Assembly: GCA_021399435.1 (NCBI GenBank) | Contig: JAJTUP010000039.1 | Coordinates: 372,001-436,000, forward strand | Direction: 5' to 3' | From: Diaporthe sp. PMI_573 | Taxonomy: Eukaryota; Ascomycota; Sordariomycetes; Diaporthales; Diaporthaceae | DNA: 64,000 nt | Part shown: positions 1 through 11,675 of the stretch, piece by piece | Position numbering within the stretch: the first letter of the stretch is position 1 | Layout: each line of letters opens with the position of its first letter | Translations under genes and position numbers: made by a program | Notes under the pieces: generated by a model | What the model was told of the DNA's origin: nothing | Seen by the model: only the letters and a program-made list of their open reading frames with translations | Databases searched by the model: none

Positions 1-1005
1 TCTACTTTCCGCACATTCAGGGATTTTGCTGGGGTCAGAGGTCTTCGTTCCAGAATGGCCATGTCGTTCATCATTCTAACGATGGCATTCGTTCTGGCCT
101 TCCCTACGCTTGCCAGTTCTATGACTGGTTACTCCGCATCTAATCAACCCTGGGTCAAAACGGACGACATTAATCAGGTCCCGTTCAGCGAGTTTGAGAA
201 GGCAGGCGCTGTGTATGTGTTACACGATGGAGATAGGGTTAATATAGGCATCCAGCATGCGATCGTCATAGCTGACGATGAACTTTGGGCTTGTGGTTCC
301 GCTGACTGTATAAGCAATTGTAAGCACCTGGCCCCTGTATATCAAGCCGCACTTCTGACCACTCTATTTGCATTAGATATTTCGGAGTATGGAGTATCCA
401 CGCTTACAAAATCCAAGTGGAATGGAATGGAGTTGGATTCTCCCACACTCAACATATCATATCACGTAAACGCCTTCGTATATGGATACAACGTTTATGA
501 TCCCGAATACTTCACCAATGGCAGGGCCATCTGCCAACCAGTTGTGGAACACAGCCATCAGAAGCAGAAATACCAGTGGGGCTTTTCAATAATTCAACTT
601 GAAATCTGTCTCTGCTTGCTTACGCTCTGGACTTTTGGTATATTCATCTTGTGGGCAATTGCTCATTTGCGTTTTATTGGCATGGGCATAGCATACAACG
701 CCCTAGGCGACTTTAAGTCCGCCGTGAGCTTAGCAGATGCAATACGCAAGGAATTGAAACAGCAATGCGGCAAGGATATCAAATCTCTCACAGAACGGGA
801 ACTGATGTCAACCATCAAAACACACCTCAACGGAGGCCGGGTAATGATGCAGTCACCGCCACTCATTCCAGAACGAAGCTCGTCGAAACTGATTCGGAAG
901 TGGGTCAAGGCGAACGAGGCTCGGATCGTTGCGATTCCTCCACTGTCGTTGATTATTGTAGCTTTAGCTGCGGGTCTCATCGTCAAGACGGCCACAAAAG
1001 TATGA
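1..1005 (+). CDS. Membrane protein, 3' part of a larger gene (5' end outside window)
   Basis: The frame is open from base 1 and ends at TGA 1003-1005. The first ATG in the window is at 55, but no stop lies between 1 and 55, so the gene probably begins before the window. The protein has a hydrophobic stretch near the first ATG (FIILTMAFVLAFPTLA), a roughly 150-residue loop with several Cys (CGSADC, CKHLAP) and N-glycosylation sites, a strong membrane helix around residues 185-205, a basic and polar segment, and a last hydrophobic stretch (PLSLIIVALAAGLIV) at the C-terminus. It resembles large fungal multi-span proteins of unknown function, from memory only. No function is proposed. Confidence 0.6.
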   Translation, partial: STFRTFRDFAGVRGLRSRMAMSFIILTMAFVLAFPTLASSMTGYSASNQPWVKTDDINQVPFSEFEKAGAVYVLHDGDRVNIGIQHAIVIADDELWACGSADCISNCKHLAPVYQAALLTTLFALDISEYGVSTLTKSKWNGMELDSPTLNISYHVNAFVYGYNVYDPEYFTNGRAICQPVVEHSHQKQKYQWGFSIIQLEICLCLLTLWTFGIFILWAIAHLRFIGMGIAYNALGDFKSAVSLADAIRKELKQQCGKDIKSLTERELMSTIKTHLNGGRVMMQSPPLIPERSSSKLIRKWVKANEARIVAIPPLSLIIVALAAGLIVKTATKV

Positions 1006-1557
1006 CTTTTCTCGTAGGTGAGAGCACTGAATGCCTACCGGGAACTGGAAATATGAAGCAACCATTCGCTATTTACACTTGATGCTGCCTTTCATTGAAC
1101 AGTAGTCTCCTTTTGGCTATCGCGAAACAGTTTCATAGGGAACAGATCCTGCTAAGCCCTGAAATGTGAGCTTATAGTTAATAGTATGATAGCGGCACTA
1201 CTAACTTAATATTCCTCATATCCTGTTATTTATATCATTTATGACTACAACGAACCGCGTCAACATGGAGATGGACTCCAGGACTGAATTGTAATTTGCA
1301 GAGTCTCGTTTTCGGAATGCTCTACATGTTGGTCACACCTGCAAGCAAAGGCCCAGGCGTATATACAGTTTTCAATTAATTTCAGTAATGTACTAGTACA
1401 CCTGTGTCAAAAGGTTCTGTTGGAGGGAATGTAAAGAAGGTTATTGAACACGGAGACCAGCCTCCTCAACGGCGTCTCGTCTCATCTATCTCATCCACAA
1501 TTACGACAGCAAGTCAGCAGGTCACAAGACCTTGCCGAAATAGGCGAATGATGTCTC
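1006..1557. other. Intergenic, no gene seen
   Basis: AT-rich spacer between the tail-to-tail ends of the membrane-protein gene and the HsbA-like gene. Short frames only. It should hold both 3' UTRs. Confidence 0.5.
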
Positions 1558-2563
1558 TTAAAAGCCAAACCTCCTCAGCACCAGGGCGACGGGGAACGGA
1601 ACCATCGACCAGTCGTTCTCGTCGGGGCCCAGGCGGTCCAGGTCGCTCTGGCTGATCTGGGCAACCATCAGGTTGGAGTTGGTGTCAACCGCAGCTGCCT
1701 TGCTGCCCTTCCTGTTGCTGTTGCTGTCCGCACCGTCGTCATCGCTGATACCCAGGGCGCGGCCGAGGCCGTCGAGGATGTCGGACAGCGCGGGCACGAG
1801 CTTGGTGGGGATCTTGATGGCGCCACCGCGGCCCGCGAACGCATTGACGGCTGTGGTGAAGTTGCCCTGGATCTGATCGTTGATGGGCTGTGCAATGCCT
1901 GCGAGGGTTGGGTCCAGCGCCGCGATGAGCTGAGGGATCGTGGGTCAGTATGCCTGCAGGTAGCCATGGTTTGGACTTCTGGTCCACGGGAGGGCGTGAC
2001 GTACGGAAGTTCCCAGCTCCTTCGCACCCTCCTGCTGGATCGAGACACTGTCCCTGATCAAGCTCCTCACATCCAGGATCTTGAGACCGGCCTGGTCGAA
2101 GTCGGGCTTCTTTGCGGCGAGGTTGTTCAACAGGGTGGTGATATCGGGCTGGATGCCCAAGAACTGGATGCCAACCTGTGTTCTACGAGGTACAAAACAG
2201 TCAGTCTGACTCGTCCAGTTACTCCTTCGCTGGTAATAATCCCTTAGGTGAGACTTACGAGTCTGTTGGGTTCAGTCTTTGAGTGTTGTTTGCAATACCC
2301 GTGGTCGCCGTAATATCATCCCCCAGCTCGACGACAGCCGAGTTCACCTTGATCAGCCCCGTCAGGCCGTCGATGATGCCATCCGCACTGAAATCGACAA
2401 CCGTGTTGTTTGCCGCCGCTAGCTGTTGTTGCAAGGTCGTGATGGAAGCCTGGAGAGCCTGCAGGCCGCCTGCTTGTCTCTTGTCCTCGGCGGGTAGCAG
2501 AGGGATGGCGGAAGCGAGTGACGCGAAGGTGACGAAAGCGAGGGAGGACGTCGAGCCGAACAT
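1558..2563 (-). CDS. HsbA-like hydrophobic-surface-binding secreted protein
   Basis: Three exons on the minus strand: 2259-2563, 2005-2182 and 1558-1929. Introns at 2183-2258 (GTAAGT donor, CGTAG acceptor) and 1930-2004 (GTACGT donor, CTCAG acceptor) keep frame and give 284 residues. The start ATG is followed by a signal peptide (MFGSTSSLAFVTFASLASA), then an acidic/KR segment, amphipathic helices rich in Q, A and T (ALQASITTLQQQLAAANNT), and a final domain with IAQPINDQIQGNFTTAVN and PALSDILDGLGRAL. This layout matches HsbA, a family of small secreted fungal proteins that bind hydrophobic surfaces and recruit cutinases. The last about 50 residues, with an SNSNRKG linker, look disordered. Family assignment rests on pattern recognition. 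The splice structure is well supported because only these junctions restore one frame. Confidence 0.75.
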
Positions 2564-5500
2564 GGTGAATTATTTCAAGACACTGTTGTTGTATCTTTCT
2601 TCTTTGGCTGAGCCAATGTTGGATGTTTGCCAAGAGTTGCAGGCTGATTGTATGAGATCGTGTCGAGATCAATTCTGACGAGGCGGGTGGACAACGGATG
2701 ACGAACGCATGGGACGCATACCATGGCCGAACCCAGCGCATAGTTCAAGGCGAGGCAACCACTTTATGTCAACCCGCACGCCCTCGGGGTAAGCAATTCC
2801 CCATGGGAGGGTTCGGCCCTGGTGAGGTCTGCCAAGCACAAATCACAGGATCACAAGCGAGTCGGCCAGCATGCTTTTCGCCGAGGCTGCCACACATGTC
2901 CCCGGCGGTCGAGTCTACTTTGAAACTCTAATCAGGCGTCACTCATGGCCCCTCCCGCCGCCTTTTCTGGGGTTGCCGTCCCCCGCCATTGCCGTGGAAC
3001 GATGACGGGGCTGCATACCTTGTTTCTGCGGGGCGGAACTAGGGTGACCTTGTACAGCCTTACAGGTAGGCATTTAAGCATGTCTTCTTGCTTTACCTAG
3101 CTGGGCTTGATCGCCGTGAAGGAAGGATGCAGTATCATATCAGTCGCATGTATGGCGACCCTTTCTTTAAATGTATACATGTCCGCACAGGAGGGTGGTC
3201 ATCTGCCGACGAATCCGTCGTCTGATGTGCAAGAATATATATTGAGGTCCTTCCAACCACCTTGGAATACTCCAGATATGTCATCTTGATATCGGCATGG
3301 GACGTATCCCAATAACGCCACGAAACAGACCTTGGACGGTGGCTCTGTGTCGATCTGAAGGTGCTACGGCCTCACGATTCGGGTCTGATATATTATATCG
3401 GCTCAGATAACTTATTGGGCTGACCGGGCGTGCTGTGGTAGGCGGGCGGCGCGGGGCCAAGCGTAAGGCAAGCAGGGTAGGTCCCCTATGTGAGGCGGGC
3501 GCTACTGCGCATGCGGAAGGGAGTCGTCACATTAGAATTCGAAACATGAGACGCCGTGTCCAACCAGTCGCGATTACATTCCACCCAGACCACCGTTTCT
3601 CGCATCATCCTGCCCTGGCGCATGGCTTTCCATTTTGGTATTGCCATGCGAGCCAACTTGCATGCGGGGTATCGCCTTTTCTTGTCATTTCTCCCGCAGT
3701 GACCCTCCAGTCCAAAGAGCTGGACCGGGCCATATTATGAGCTTGATTTAATTGCACAATGACGCTATTTGTAGACGCACATCGGATCACTTGGTAGCAT
3801 CAGAGCGATCATCGTGATTAATATGGCGTCACAAATCGCTTGCAGCAGCTGAATTGCAGCCTCATCGATATATTCTGGTTCGGCAGCGGCACATGCAGAC
3901 AGACTGAGCCGAGCATGTCTTTTACGTCTTGTGCGTGAAAACTCGGAAGATGGCGTTTTATTCACCAAACGGCCCAGCCGAGGCGTGAAAGTGTAGAACT
4001 AGAATGGCGGGGGAAGCCGTTTTGTGCTTAGGTTCAAGGGTACAATAAGCTCCTGAGCGGACTATTCACGCGCCTGGCCAGCGAACACATCCGAGCAACA
4101 TGCAAGCGGGTGATCGGATGAAAAAAGCAAGAACTGTTCAGCATCTCGACGAGTCCCCGTCTTTCTCGCAAGTCCCCCCTCTGTGTTCGGGATTTGCGAG
4201 TAAGAGCGTTGGGACAGGCACATGGGTGTTCGAACCTTTTCATTCCGGATCAGCTCGGCAACTGGGACAGGGACATGTGCTGGCCCAAAATCTGATGTCT
4301 CTTCCAAGACCATTCAAGAGGAACGAATGGAGATATGATGTCAAGTGGACATTCCGGCTGCCGTAATGCCAAGGGTAAGCCTGGAGAGCACCCGGCATAT
4401 TGGATGAGAACACCTGTGGGAGGATGCCCAGGAGGATGCAAGGAATTTGGGAATGAAAATCGGACGAGATTACTTGTCAGTCATTGGCTCTCAACTTTCT
4501 CATTGCACGTGGACTCGGACAAATCGCGAGTGTGCCCTTTCCTTGGAATAGAAAGCAATTTTGGGGTCCAACCAAGAGTGTCCACGGTCTCACTGACGCT
4601 CCGGACATCTGGGCCACTGTAGGGGATGACTTTCCTCTGAAAAGCGATACGGATATAAATTTAAAGGTCCTCTCGCGATTGGAGAACAATTCACCAAGCA
4701 GCTAAGCCTATTGGAAAGCACCGACTCGGCTCATATTTCGCCAGCGAGTTGGCATCACCTGTCTTTGCCCATCACCGAGCCTTAGACTGCTACAAATTAC
4801 AGGAGTTACAACCTCATGTTACCGCAGATTTAAAGGCGCCCTCAGAGCTGGACTGCACCAATACTGTAGCACTCGCCACGTTTGTGAACCCTGGAATCTC
4901 AACCACCCCTGGAGAGCCTTGCCATTGACTCTGAATCTACGCTTCAGTTCAGGACAGCTACATGATGAAACAATTTGACGTTTCGAGAGCACAGTTCCTT
5001 TGTCGTCGTGGAAATCACAAGGAGTCAGGGAATGGTTGTTCCAGCCGAGCCGAGGGTAAGATTGCTGAATCTGTAATACCTGTGATGCGGTCCGCGCTGC
5101 CGGTTTCTTGATTGGCCATGTCAGCTGTGCCGCACTGGCAGCCTCGTAGGTCCCAAGAGGTACCTGGTCGGCGAGCCTCGCTGTACCTTCCCAACTGCCC
5201 GATAGTGAGTAGGCAGTCGTGCATACTGTAGCCCCTGACTGAGGGGGCATGGCCGTAATAGTGTGCTAGGACTATCTCGCCTTGGCTAACTAGATACTAG
5301 ATCTCTGATACCTAATTTAGTTTGTGCTATCGCACTAGGGGTGTGTTTAAGGTTGGTGCCATTTCTGGGTGCTTGAAACGAGAATACCATATATGATTAC
5401 TTCCAGTTGAACTGATGCCTGGGGCAGCGGGCGATAGTATACAGCGTCCACACGGATGGCTGCACCTGCACGGTGGCTGGTATTGGGAAAAAGTGTTGAG

Positions 5501-6002
5501 ACCAGTCACGAAGCCGTACTGGTTAACTTTTGTGGGATGCTGGCCAGTATCTATATATGACCGGTTTCCACAGCAAGAGCGATGACTGGTGAGCGTGATC
5601 GTGATCTTTTGATGGTGTAACTAATGAAGCTGGTAGGAGTAGATTTCCAAATGAATTCCGTCAAGGCTTTGACAATTTAGAGTAACTGAGAAGAGATCGC
5701 GACAAGAACAATCTTCCTAATCTATAGCAGGCAATCTCGCCATCCATGGGACTATCATTATCCCTCGAGCTATGAAATCCCATCGTGTGTTATTGTGGCT
5801 CATCGAACTACAGTAATCCTAAGCATGAGAGTATTGGAAGCATTTTACCTATCAAACAATACGAAATGATTTGCTTCTGAGTCTCAAACTCTTTTTAAAT
5901 CATCTATCCGGAGCTAATTAATACACGTAGCCATCATCTCCTTTCTCCGTCATTGACACCCTCTATACGCAGCCTTCTATACTAGTACCATAATCCCAAA
6001 TT
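2564..6002. other. Long intergenic stretch, no supported gene
   Basis: Holds the promoter of the HsbA-like gene (immediately above 2563) and about 3 kb without a convincing gene. The longest frame is 4819-5250 on the minus strand (143 codons, ATG start), which lacks signal peptide, domain or codon-bias support. Part of the stretch may be decayed sequence. No repeat copies were recognised. Confidence 0.45.
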
Positions 6003-6998
6003 CTACACAAAGTCAGGGTTATTCCACCCTGCATAACCCGGGTGATTCATCATAACGTTAATACAGTTTTCTAGAAAGTTCAAGTCGTTCTGATAAGCAA
6101 GTACGGGTAGTCCACCAGCCTGCTGTGTCAAGCTGAAGCAGTCTAAAGACTTTGCCCGTGTTGCATGTATAACGTTGTTCTGGTCGATATGGCCACCGTT
6201 GATTCCCGGAGGTGCGTGGATCCGAGGATCTACATCCCATGCCTCCGTGCCGGCGGCGTTGATTATGCGCAGATGCTGCCCAGCGACGGCCGGGTTTGTC
6301 GGGTTCCAGTAGAAAATGAGCCACTTCAACCCAACATTGAGGATAAGAAAAAGTGGCCTTGTCGGATGGGCCATGTCCAGCCTTTTCACGGCCTCGTTCA
6401 TGACCTTCTTCCATTCGCTGGGCTGGTCTTTGCTCGGTGCCTTACACTCGACCCAAATAAGATCCCTATTCACTTCAGTGACCTGGCCACCCTGTAGTTG
6501 AATAGCCTGGTGGATTCGGACTGTGACAACGTCTGGTCTAGTTTTCCAGTTATCATCCAAAGGTATCCCACGGTATGGCTGAACAATAACATCGTAAAAC
6601 GTGGATTGATTCGGCGGAACTTGGCCCGGTTGTAGTTGCGCCGGGTCATCTACAACAATGCAAATTAGCTTTCCACCCACTACAAAATGTACCTATAATG
6701 TATTTACTCATTTGGCTTAAGCTGGAACTCGAGCTATACATGTGTCTTAGGATTACTTACAGTCCAGAAAGTAGGTGCGGAGAATGGCGGCCCATGCATG
6801 TTGGTTAACGTCTTCTTTCTCATACCAAGGCGTTCTGTCATAAAGAACTTTGAGTTTACCCCAAGCCGGTCCACCACTAGGGAGGTAAAAATGACTTCTC
6901 GGGTATTAGCTGATTACATAATTTCCAAATCTGCTGTTAACCTTGGAAAGCAGGTCATTTTTCACTTGCCGTGGAAGAAGTTGCTGGGGCTGAGCCAT
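6003..6998 (-). pseudogene. Conserved-looking fungal gene with a nonsense codon at position 31
   Basis: Exon 1 is 6761-6998 (ATG 6996-6998) and exon 2 is 6003-6679, joined by an 81-nt intron (GTAAGT donor, TGTAG acceptor) that preserves frame. Coding character is continuous from MAQPQQLLPR through GGPAWGKLKVLYDRTPWYE and NQHAWAAILRTYFLD into exon 2, which has IVVDDPAQLQPGQVPP and WVECKAPSKDQPSEW and ends NNPDFV. Codon 31 is TAA (6906-6908) in the middle of this run, and no Met follows it in exon 1. No GT-AG or GC-AG intron in the right phase removes the stop. A CAA to TAA change (C to T) is the simplest explanation. Function unknown. The acidic and charged motif around WVECK looks nuclease-like, but that is speculation. 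Confidence 0.6.
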
Positions 6999-8109
6999 GG
7001 TACAAATGGAAATATTTGTGGCTTGGACCCTTGGACAGTAGTGAATAATGAGGAATAGTGAAATTGAACAAAAATAGCTGGTATTAATCGATTACTCTCA
7101 GTCGATTTGTAGTTTAGAAGAGGTGATTGCATTGCCCCCAGATTCTCATGAACTGGCGTGAGAAATACTCCAAGTCCTTATATACAGATACAGGTAAGGA
7201 GGGAAGAAACGATGGATCAAGATTGTGTTGGTGAGACCCGTTTTGACGAGACTTGTTTTGATTGCTCTGGCCGAACATTCCACCCTGACGACCATTCTCC
7301 TTACTCAAGGCTACCAGAATTGCGACCACGTGTTGGTGGCATTTTCGAGCCTTCTATTCTGAGAAATACTATTCTTAGATATGTCTAGTCATACCAGGGC
7401 TCGAAGTGACCTAGTGGAGCATTCAGTTGAACTGGGCTGAGCCTCAGAACGCGGTATGTTCACCGATTGGTCTGATGAAGGACGCAACTGAGGCCAGTTA
7501 GGTCGCATGGTCTCAAGACACCGAGTTGGTTTGCGCCCACCAACGGAAACCCACTAACATTGGGGGCCATAACAACCAACAACTTGACCGAAACACAGAG
7601 GCCCTCGACCGCCAGGTGCGGCGTTTGCGGCGCAGCCTCGGAAAAAAATCCTGAATGATCTCAAATTTCTCCGGGCATAACTCTCTCGGCAAGTTCCTGA
7701 GGCACGGATGGGATTTGACTGCCTGATGTTTCTATTTGGGGCGCGATGTGACCACAAGACTGAGGCTTGGGAGACCATGGAGACTGAAAAACCTCTCCAA
7801 ATATAGGTTTCCTGTTACTTAATTGGCAATAAGAACACAGGAACACTGTTTTACAATGTACGAATCTTGCACACTCGCTGCCTAAGGTTAGGTAGTTGCA
7901 TATATTGCATTTGTATTTATATCTCTCCCTCATACCAATTTCCTCGAAACCCAAAGACTTCACTCGACATACCAATAAAAGTCTACACTTCAGAACCTTG
8001 CAAGTATCAAAGTTGGAATCTATTCCCTTGCCATATATTATCACACGTAACAAGCTCATTGAGTACCGCGAATACCGATACTCACTCGAGCGCGCGCCCT
8101 GCAACTACC
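6999..8109. other. Intergenic between two divergent genes
   Basis: Promoter region of the broken gene on the minus strand and of the small gene starting at 8110. No frame with coding character was seen. Confidence 0.45.
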
Positions 8110-8549
8110 ATGCCAACGCCAGTTACCAGGGGAGCTAAAGCTCCTCCTCAGAACGCCGCTCAAGCTCCTGTCAAGAAGGCTGCACCTTCAACCGTTCACC
8201 AAGGGTCTTCTCAAGCTCAACAGCGTGAGTCGGGCACTTTTATGATTGGCACTGCCGATAAACCCTGTATCCATAAACCCAAGAGAGCTTAGGACCTAAC
8301 CGAGTGCTGTAATCAGTTACGAAGCCTGCGACCAACAATTCAGTTAATCGCGCCAATGGTGGAAGTAAACCTGCTGCGGGGGCAAAGGTCGTGAAGAACG
8401 AAGCAGAGGCCATGGCTGTTTTCAAAAATGCAGTGCAGGCGAGGTTGATTCGAGAAGTTCATGTGATCAGGAAACTTGCAAGGGTCGGCGCGGGCAACCG
8501 AGGAGGCGTTGCCCGCGCCGGGAAAGGTTCTGGAAAAAATACCCGTTAG
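8110..8549 (+). CDS. Small basic, low-complexity protein of unknown function
   Basis: Two exons, 8110-8224 and 8317-8549, with a 92-nt intron (GTGAGT donor, CTAAC branch point at 8296-8300, ATCAG acceptor). They join in frame to 115 residues. The ATG lies in ACCATGC context. The N-terminal half is rich in A, P, Q and K (KAPPQNAAQAPVKKAAP). The C-terminal half has one amphipathic helix (AMAVFKNAVQARLIREVHVI) followed by a G/R/K-rich tail (GNRGGVARAGKGSGKNTR). There is no signal peptide, so a nuclear or nucleic-acid-binding role is possible but unproven. The unspliced upstream frame from about 7867 also contains this ATG but adds unlikely Cys-rich sequence. I do not recognise the family. Confidence 0.5.
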
Positions 8550-9665
8550 CATCTGCTGAGGCCACATACCCCCGGCTGCACCAGACAAGAACGGGCACTT
8601 CCTAGGTAGTAGATCGGGAGTCACGGGGGTGTGGAGATGATTCCGAAAAGGAAGCTGGTCTTTCTCGAAGCATTCACAACGGAGCTAGTTAGATTGTCAA
8701 AGTTCGCGCGCCGTTTCGGATACAGCAATTTCTGCTTAAATTTTTCACCTGGATAGCCATCTGTGATCGATTGTTTCGGTGTCTGGGACGATATTAGAGG
8801 CTGAGGAACTGACAATTGCCCATTTTCAATGCGTGCACCTAGCCTGCCTAGGGGGTTATATAAAGGAACCTGTCTGCATGGATTTCGCGGCACAACACAT
8901 CAGCTTCTTTTTCAACATGACTCGAGCATACATTGCTGGTGTGTCCTCTCTATGTCACGGAGGGACATGAGAGAGGCGATGCTCTCAAGTCTTGCTCTGA
9001 ATTGTAGAATTTCAAATAAAACCTCGTCTAGCTAAGAAAAAGAGAAGGCAGGAAGGCAAGCTTCCAACCGTCTAAAAGTCTAGACAGCTAAGGGCCTAAA
9101 GGGCTGCAGGTGGTCTGTGCGCAGCCAAGCGCCCACCTGCCAGTCACTCCCAGCCCGATGCGGCCATAACACTCTAGTCAGGCTAAAACTCTCTCGCCAT
9201 CACTCAGGAATCATAATCGCTTCCTGCATCTTCGAACTTTGAATACTGGTGAAAAAGATTAACTCCGGTCTAGGATTTTCAACAGTTCAGGAAGTTGTTT
9301 CTATAAGAAGTGTCCCTACACGATCTATCAGCAACATCTTGGAGCAGAGATTGAACCAACTGGTCAGACACGGCCGTGCATCGCCGCACACTAGGTAGGC
9401 CAGAGTGGGGTCCGCCAACGGCCGCCGCCACAGCTAATTTTAGGCACCAACAGGCACCATCTCCATTTCAGCTACGTCCTTTCTCCACTTCATACGTTGT
9501 ATTTAAACCCCAGGCCTCAGTTTCTCCTGCTGTCTATCTCTAAGCAAACAGTCATTGACCAGAACAGGCTTTAAATCAAGCACCCCTAAAGTCATCTTCA
9601 AATAAACTATCCTACTGCGCAACAGGAAGCTTGCACCGGAATACGAAATACTTAAGCGCCACAAA
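8550..9665. other. Intergenic, no gene seen
   Basis: Contains only short frames. The last 150 bases are the promoter and leader of the C2H2-type gene at 9666. Confidence 0.45.
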
Positions 9666-10332
9666 ATGCCAGGGCCAAACCTCATAACCGTCCTTCGAGG
9701 GCTCAAGGTGCGAGTGTCCACCATGGACACATTCTTGCGCGCAAACGGCATGCCACACGGGACCGACGGAACCTCATTTGTCCCCTTTTATGATAATGAG
9801 ACCCCCGACGAGATTACAGCTCTACTCCGAGTCAAGGCAGGAAGTAACAACATCCTATATGTTGTTCCGTCTATCGAATGCCACGACCGCTCATCATACG
9901 TGTATATAGCCTACAGCTATGTTCATGTCTATGCCCAGCGCTGCATTACTCCTGATAATCCGGCCGATAAGATCCCTGAGGGGTTTAAGAAACTGCGAGA
10001 AGAGATCTTAAAGTCTAGTAAAGATAACGAGGAGGGGCTAGTAGCCTTGTTTGTTATCTATACTGATCAGCCAGGCCCAAACCCACCTGAATTACAGGAG
10101 CGACAAAAGGCAAGTTTAACTTTTGAATTCTGGCCCCCGAACGTATGAGTCTCGTCCCTTTGGAGGGAGTTGCTGCTCTTACTATTTCCGCTAACCATTT
10201 TATGCTATACAGAAACCGATTTACTGTGGCATGTGCGATGAGACATTTGACTATTGGACCAAGAGGCAATGGCACCGAAACCAGGTCCATGGACTCGATG
10301 AGCCTCTCAATGCTCTGCCTGAAAATGCATGA
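9666..10332 (+). CDS. Unknown protein with a C-terminal C2H2 zinc finger reached through a GC-AG intron
   Basis: Exon 1 (9666-10109) encodes 148 residues without a recognised domain. It has hydrophobic strands (ILYVVPSIE, YVYIAYSYVHVYAQR, LVALFVIYTDQPGPNPP) suggesting an alpha/beta fold. A GCAAGT donor at 10110, a CTAAC branch point and an ATACAG acceptor at 10212 define a 103-nt GC-AG intron. Exon 2 (10213-10332) adds 39 residues and contains C-x2-C-x12-H-x4-H (YCGMCDETF ... QWHRNQVH), a well-formed C2H2 finger, ending in TGA. Total 187 residues. Without splicing the frame ends 13 codons later as SLTFEFWPPNV and lacks the finger. The finger could bind DNA or protein. The family was not recognised. 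Confidence 0.55.
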
Positions 10333-10681
10333 TAATATCAGTGCGGGCGCTTAAGGATGGAGCCTTTGGGACGTTCCAGCCTTGGAAGCAGCGCGTAGTC
10401 CCACTACTTCGTTATGACCACATTCCAGGGTACATGAGCCTAGGTAGCGAGCTGATGGTCCAAGAACTTGATCAGAAAATCAGATGTTTGTTTCCGCAGA
10501 ACAGGCGCGGCCAATAGAATATTACTAGCACTAACAAATGCAACCTCCCGAGCCTCCAGGCGACGGTAGGTCCTTCTGTCAGTGTCGAGGAACTAGGCAG
10601 ACTTCTTCCTCCCACCTCAAAGGGCTGCAAACATTCGTTCGGTTGCCATAGAGTATGATTGCTTCGACATCCTGTGTGGCT

Positions 10682-10906
10682 CTAGGGACAGGGATACCTG
10701 GTAGCCCTTCCGTAGCTGCGTGTTGGTAGTTCGGAGGGGCCTCGATGTGATACCAATGGAACCAACAGCCAAACAAAGGTCCTTGGCGCTCTAAGCAGAT
10801 CCATGGGGTTGCTGTTATGTGTCACGAAGCGGTTCTGGGAGAACAACACAGTCTGGGCTTCTTTATACAGGGCGCGACATGTAACTTGCAAGGGCGGCGG
10901 CGGCAC
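10682..10906 (-). pseudogene. Fragment resembling fungal 2EXR/F-box-like proteins
   Basis: The minus-strand frame carries TCRALYKEAQTVLFSQNRF, close to the TCRxLYxEAxxxLYSxNxF motif common near the N-terminus of a large fungal family of unknown function. Coding character is lost on both sides: no start upstream, and degenerate repeats begin just beyond at 10915. Read as a decayed fragment. Confidence 0.3.
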
Positions 10907-10914
10907 CCAGCACT

Positions 10915-11045
10915 TACACGATGGTCATTTTGCCGTGGTCATTTCATCGTGGTCATTTCTCGCCGTGGCAAGCCGTTTTACCATAGTGAGCCATTTCGCT
11001 GTGGTACTGTAAGCCACTTCGTTGTGGTAAGCCATTCTACTGTGC
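10915..11045. repeat. Degenerate tandem repeat with a CATTTC.TCGTGGT core
   Basis: At least seven imperfect copies of a unit around 15-21 bases, recognisable by GTGGTCATTT, GTGGTAAGCCATT and similar words, in head-to-tail order. Copies differ by substitutions and small indels. Confidence 0.5.
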
Positions 11046-11675
11046 CTAATCATAGACAGGGCACTGAAAAAGTGGTATCAAGGTACTTCAGGCCCGTTAA
11101 TGCGGCCAGTTCTGGGTGCATTTTTCTTCAGCGGCTTACCCACTGGAAAAAACACCTAAAACTTGCTCACAGCTCTTAATATTGTAATAGTGTTGCACAA
11201 GGTCAGCACGCAGCCTCTGACAGCTTCTCCCATCGGAATGTGTGTAGGACCCCAGATATTACTACAGAAAGACGCATGTTCACATGCAACTCCTTGCCAC
11301 ATGGGTTCACATTATTCATAAAATATGGGGCAATCTCCTATGGTACAGCCCCTGTGGAACGGGTCCCCGTGGTGCCATGTGGTGAGATCTCTTACGGAAT
11401 GATCGAAGACGCAGGTGTAGTTTGCTCATGAATGATCTATCCACATAATTCCGACTATTAAACATCCTCTTGAGGAGGTCGGGAGCATTTATGAGTAACT
11501 GAGTAGCATAAGCACTGCTAGCGAGCAGTGACGGCATGCAATTCTATCAAATTCTAGCTCATACCGTCCGCCAGGATGAGTCCCAATCAAAGAGGTCAAG
11601 CTACTCCCACCTACACAGTTCGAAGAGTAGAAGACCAGGGCGACGTCCCTAAGAGCCCTCCACCAAGGCTCTAGA
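11046..11675. other. Intergenic, no gene seen
   Basis: Spacer downstream of the bZIP gene. No supported coding frame. Confidence 0.4.

Noticed and set aside
4819..5250. 143-codon minus-strand frame with ATG
   Set aside because: No signal peptide, domain, splice partners or coding periodicity that I could see.
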